64,000 bases of DNA, taken from contig UQZY01000001.1 in the NCBI GenBank assembly GCA_900545655.1, positions 1-64,000 on the forward strand. Reading direction: 5' to 3'. A model generated the notes under the pieces. That model was not told the DNA's origin, made no database searches, and was given only the letters and a program-made list of their open reading frames with translations. The number at the start of each line of letters is the position of its first letter. Within the stretch, counting starts at the first letter, position 1. Below are positions 63,013 through 64,000 of this stretch, piece after piece. This stretch comes from an uncultured Oscillospiraceae bacterium (GTDB lineage Bacteria > Bacillota > Clostridia > Oscillospirales > Acutalibacteraceae). The position numbers and the translations under genes are program-made.

Positions 63013-63041
63013 ATTATAATACATATAGTGTGGTTTTGCAA
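63013..63041 (-). promoter_or_regulatory. hisS-aspS promoter
   Basis: TTGCAA (63036-63041), 17 bases, perfect TATAAT (63013-63018) on the minus strand, about 35 bases before the hisS start. Confidence 0.8.
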
Positions 63042-63084
63042 ATAAAAGATACGCTTGTTTAGACGAAGCTATGTCCTTTTTTGC

Positions 63085-63116
63085 AAAAACAAGCGCCGTC
63101 ACATAACGTGACGGCG
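63085..63116 (-). terminator. Terminator of the methylglyoxal synthase gene
   Basis: CGCCGTCAC/GTGACGGCG hairpin (63094-63116) followed by GC TTG and a U-run on the minus strand. Confidence 0.85.
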
Positions 63117-63139
63117 TTAAGCTTCAGCTTGTACTGTTC

Positions 63140-63550
63140 TCAGTTCTTATTTTTGGGATTTACGATATCTCTCCAGTCAAGGTCTCCGCGTGCAAGAGAA
63201 TGGATAAGAGCCTCAGCTGTTGCAATGTTGGTTGCAACAGGTATGTTGTGAACGTTGCAAAGTCTTAAAAGGTTTGCCTCGTTCGGCTCACTCGGCTTGG
63301 GATTGAGCGGATCTCCGAACATAAGGAGAAGGTCTATTTCGTTGCAGGCAATGCGGGAAGCAATCTGCTGCTCTCCGCCCTGTGCGCCGCTTAAAAATCT
63401 ATGTATCTCAAGACCCGTTGCCTCCGCAACAATCTTTCCCGTCGTTCCAGTTGCGCAGATATTGTGCTGACTTAAAATACCGCAATATGCTATACAAAAC
63501 TGTGTCATTAATTCTTTTTTTTCGTCATGTGCAATCAAAGCTATGTTCAT
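63140..63550 (-). CDS. mgsA: Methylglyoxal synthase family protein
   Basis: 136 residues: MNIALIAHDEKKE at the N-terminus, TGTTGK phosphate-binding loop, LSGAQGGEQQI and LMFGDPL, then IPVATNIATAEAL. It turns dihydroxyacetone phosphate into methylglyoxal. Two substitutions are striking. The catalytic Asp of the usual GGDQQ motif is Glu here, and the Arg before DPL is Gly. Activity is likely but not certain. It has its own terminator. Confidence 0.85.
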   Translation of the reverse strand: MNIALIAHDEKKELMTQFCIAYCGILSQHNICATGTTGKIVAEATGLEIHRFLSGAQGGEQQIASRIACNEIDLLLMFGDPLNPKPSEPNEANLLRLCNVHNIPVATNIATAEALIHSLARGDLDWRDIVNPKNKN

Positions 63551-63641
63551 AATTATCTTAAGCCCCCTGATAGACTTGTATATGTATCATTTATTTTAAC
63601 ACAATTTACACTCTTCATCAATACGTTTTTGTAAAAAATGT

Positions 63642-64000
63642 CTAAACATTGAGTGGAATATTTTCACCGTTCATCCTTTTTATTATTCTTCTGACCGCTT
63701 TCACGCTTGGAAGCGCGGGGTCTATAAGCTCACCGTTAAGCATAGAGAGAGAAAGATCCATGTCGTCCGGCACAACACCTATAAGCTGAACACCCGTTGC
63801 GTCAATAACATCGTCGATGTTAAGAGCACGTCCGTTTGTAACCGTGTTCTTTTTGAAGCGGTTGATAATAAGCCTTGTCGAAACACCTTTGTCAGCCGCT
63901 TTTTTTGCGGCAACAGCGGCACTTCTCACACATACCGAGTCCGATGTGGAGATGATAAACGCCGTGTTGGCCGCAGAAAGAGTAAGGGAGAGAACGTCTC
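63642..64000 (-). CDS. MinD/ParA-family ATPase (5' part missing)
   Basis: The reading frame runs off the window end and covers about 119 C-terminal residues. It reads SLTLSAANTAFIISTSDSVCVRSAAVA, RLIINRF, then VIDATGVQLIGVVPDDMDLSLSMLNGEL, the pattern of MinD/FlhG-like deviant Walker ATPases in the region after Walker B. The Walker A motif would lie outside. Function (division site, flagellar number or other positioning) cannot be decided. Confidence 0.75.
   Translation of the reverse strand, partial: DVLSLTLSAANTAFIISTSDSVCVRSAAVAAKKAADKGVSTRLIINRFKKNTVTNGRALNIDDVIDATGVQLIGVVPDDMDLSLSMLNGELIDPALPSVKAVRRIIKRMNGENIPLNV

Noticed and set aside
62978..63140. T-box leader for hisS-aspS
   Set aside because: The promoter is about 35 bases from the start codon, leaving no room for a T-box; the upstream hairpin belongs to the mgsA terminator.

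Overview
The window looks like the chromosome of an anaerobic, low-to-mid GC Clostridia-type member of the Bacillota. The evidence is a complete S10-spc-alpha ribosomal superoperon with rpsD between rpsK and rpoA, zinc-type S14, S4, L24 and L36, SigI/RsgI, a D-aspartate ligase of the Asl family, hisS-aspS together, and strong AAGGAG-type ribosome binding sites. No species can be named from the sequence alone.

Layout. (1) Positions 1-21.5 kb, almost all on the minus strand, form a molybdenum/tungsten-related island. A Moco/Tuco-type riboswitch with its own terminator (7343-7556) precedes four lipoprotein genes (a small molybdopterin-oxidoreductase-fold-like protein, a rhodanese, an FMN-binding-like protein, and a 1024-residue protein with five tandem units) and then tupA-tupB-tupC for tungstate uptake. 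The tupA product appears to be circularly permuted. Upstream lie two methyltransferases flanking a WtpA/ModA-type binding protein that has no signal peptide. Further upstream, a second riboswitch of the same family (21288-21476) precedes an operon with a binding lipoprotein, two FecCD-type permeases, an ATPase, MoxR, DUF58, a membrane protein and a binding-protein-like domain fused to cell-wall-binding repeats. (2) 21.6-24.0 kb, plus strand: an ABC exporter and a MarR regulator behind a promoter with a perfect 16-bp inverted repeat. (3) 24.1-39.5 kb, minus strand: the ribosomal superoperon from rpsJ to rplQ with secY, adk, map, infA and rpoA, preceded by a leader of about 280 nt. (4) 39.6-49.4 kb: a stand-alone methionine synthase activation domain, rarA, an OGG1-type glycosylase, a C39-type peptidase, a sigI-rsgI-lipoprotein cluster with two near-identical SigI-like promoters, D-aspartate ligase, nth and a membrane acyltransferase. 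(5) 49.5-53 kb: a HAD phosphatase, tRNA-Met and tRNA-Glu, pyruvate kinase and an ArsP_2-like permease. (6) 53.1-56.2 kb: a large surface protein behind a cobalamin riboswitch. (7) 56.3-64 kb: an EF-G paralog, a strongly codon-biased SDR protein, hisS-aspS, methylglyoxal synthase and a truncated MinD/ParA ATPase.

How it fits together. Region 1 is the most unusual part. Two cofactor-sensing RNA switches control two transport systems, and proteins from three separate oxyanion- or chelate-binding families (TupA, WtpA-like, FecB/MolA-like) lie within 21 kb, together with extracytoplasmic lipoproteins whose folds suggest pterin, flavin and sulfur chemistry. I infer a molybdate/tungstate acquisition and envelope redox system. 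The substrates and the reaction are not shown by the sequence. No CRISPR array, insertion sequence, phage or integrase was seen.
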